This document shows positions 12,971-13,622 of a stretch of DNA of 13,622 nucleotides, piece after piece. Numbering within the stretch: the first letter of the stretch is position 1; each line of letters begins with the position of its first letter. Below the pieces are notes generated by a model. The model made no database searches, was not told the DNA's origin, and was given only the letters and a program-made list of their open reading frames with translations. The stretch is from Cloacimonetes bacterium UBA6081. GTDB taxonomy: Bacteria > Cloacimonadota > Cloacimonadia > Cloacimonadales > Cloacimonadaceae. The translations under genes were made by a program, and so were the position numbers. The stretch spans positions 1 through 13,622 of the forward strand of contig DIXL01000103.1 in the NCBI GenBank assembly GCA_002428685.1, given 5' to 3'.

Positions 12971-13622
12971 TTGAAGTCATTCACATTTGTTTTCAGCTTT
13001 GTCAAGGGGCTAAAGCTTCGTTATCTGGCTGCTATATTTTGCATAATCCTGGCTGCCTCATTCAGCTTTTTAAATCCCTTGGTTGTCCGCTTCGTTATAG
13101 ACGGAGCCTTTGGAGGAAAAGCCCCCGGCTTTCCCATCAGTTTATTATCCAATCCTCAGTAGGCTGTAAGCATAGCCCGCAGCAATTTGTGGCTGGCTTG
13201 ACTGGCTGTAATTCTGATAAGCCTCATGGGGCACGGCTTCACCTATTTGCGAAGCCGGATAAGTGCGCAGTGGGCAGAGGAATTTGCCCGCAGACTTCGT
13301 GAAAAGCTCTATGACCACATTCAGCGTTTGCCCTACAGTTGGCATAGCAAGGTGCAAACCGGAGACATAATTCAACGCTGCACTTCCGATGTTGATACGG
13401 TGCGTCGCTTTATAGCTTTGCAATTTGTGCAATTGGGACGTGGCATCTTTATGGTAGTGCTTATCTTGCCTATAATGTTGGCCATGGATGTCCAGATGAC
13501 GTTAATTGCCACCATAGCAGTCCCCTTGGTTTTTGTTTATGCCTTTGTGTTTTTCCGCCAGTGTCATGTCAAGCATAGGGAAGCCGATCTCCTGATCGGC
13601 TTGTGGCAATCAGGAGATTGCC
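12971..13622 (+). pseudogene. MsbA-like ABC exporter, broken by two nonsense codons and a repeat; partial at right edge
   Basis: The frame starts at TTG 12971 (GGAG at 12961-12964) and encodes the first membrane helix and the PLVVRFVIDGAF stretch typical of lipid A/multidrug exporters of the MsbA type. It stops at TAG 13160-13162. The same frame continues through a second stop, TGA 13199-13201, and then stays open: FTYLRSRISAQWAEEFARRL, EKLYDHIQRLPYSWHSK, QTGDIIQRCTSDVDTVRRF and further membrane helices, all expected exporter sequence. CAG to TAG and TGG to TGA, one transition each, would explain both stops. From about 13560 the translation leaves the family pattern as a palindromic repeat begins. 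TAG and TGA end intact genes in this window, so a changed genetic code is not the explanation. The ATPase domain would lie beyond the edge. Confidence 0.8.
13560..13622. repeat. Palindromic dispersed-type repeat inside the ABC exporter pseudogene, continuing past the edge
   Basis: The segment opens with the 15-base motif AGTGTCATGTCAAGC, the reverse complement of 11160-11174. Two hairpins follow: AAGCCGAT/ATCGGCTT (13581-13588 with 13595-13602) and GGCAATC/GATTGCC (13605-13611 with 13616-13622). Their centres can also pair with each other, since ATCTCCTGAT (13587-13596) is the exact reverse complement of ATCAGGAGAT (13609-13618). The dense palindromes look like a small mobile or REP-type unit inserted into the gene. 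Only one end is visible. Confidence 0.6.

Noticed and set aside
13160..13201. Stop-codon reassignment or recoding in the ABC exporter gene
   Set aside because: TAG ends secG and the small lipoprotein gene, and TGA ends mlaE, mlaF, the lipoprotein fusion and the EamA gene at their expected lengths, so both codons act as stops here.
12943..13302. 119-codon plus-strand open frame across the exporter region
   Set aside because: It is an out-of-frame shadow of the exporter pseudogene, whose own frame carries clear family sequence.
13581..13622. CRISPR repeats at the right edge
   Set aside because: The two hairpins differ in sequence and there is no regular repeat-spacer spacing or cas gene.

Overview
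The window comes from a diderm (Gram-negative type) bacterium of moderate GC. The evidence is a complete Mce/Mla-type lipid transport operon, several lipobox signal peptides and a probable outer-membrane barrel. The mix of a long-form urocanase, a eukaryotic-type UGPase, an Mce operon with an unusual lipoprotein and palindromic dispersed repeats would fit Candidatus Cloacimonadota or a neighbouring FCB lineage. That placement is an impression, not a search result.

Layout. 1-1419 is accessory in character: a minus-strand gene leaves the left edge and looks frameshifted just after its start, and next to it is an AT-rich gene for an unrecognised protein with a HEXXH motif. 1420-1764 is a non-coding gap with a possible terminator and three helically phased ATTTGCAG repeats. 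1765-5129 holds a tightly coupled pair, urocanate hydratase (hutU) and a UDP-sugar pyrophosphorylase. 5233-10494 is the Mce operon: a long MlaD-like MCE protein, a PqiC-like lipoprotein fused to extra beta modules and a predicted C-terminal beta-barrel, a permease with an N-terminal STAS (MlaB-like) domain, and the MlaF-like ATPase. Dihydrofolate reductase overlaps the end of mlaF and apparently starts at CTG. 10992-11194 holds a perfect 30-bp inverted repeat pair. After it come a small lipoprotein and an EamA-type transporter that also seems to start at CTG. secG is followed directly by a tRNA-Leu whose anticodon reads AAG, then a strong terminator. The right end is an MsbA-like ABC exporter gene with two in-frame stop codons, whose reading frame then runs into a palindromic repeat at the window edge.

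Working together. MlaF and the STAS-MlaE permease would form the inner-membrane ABC core. The MCE protein would bind lipid and project a long helical region into the periplasm. The lipoprotein/barrel fusion could be the outer-membrane end of the route. No MlaC-like soluble carrier is encoded here, so a direct bridge between the membranes is the natural model. The fusion protein is the most novel item in the window. The AAG-anticodon tRNA-Leu, the two CTG starts and the repeat families are the next most interesting.
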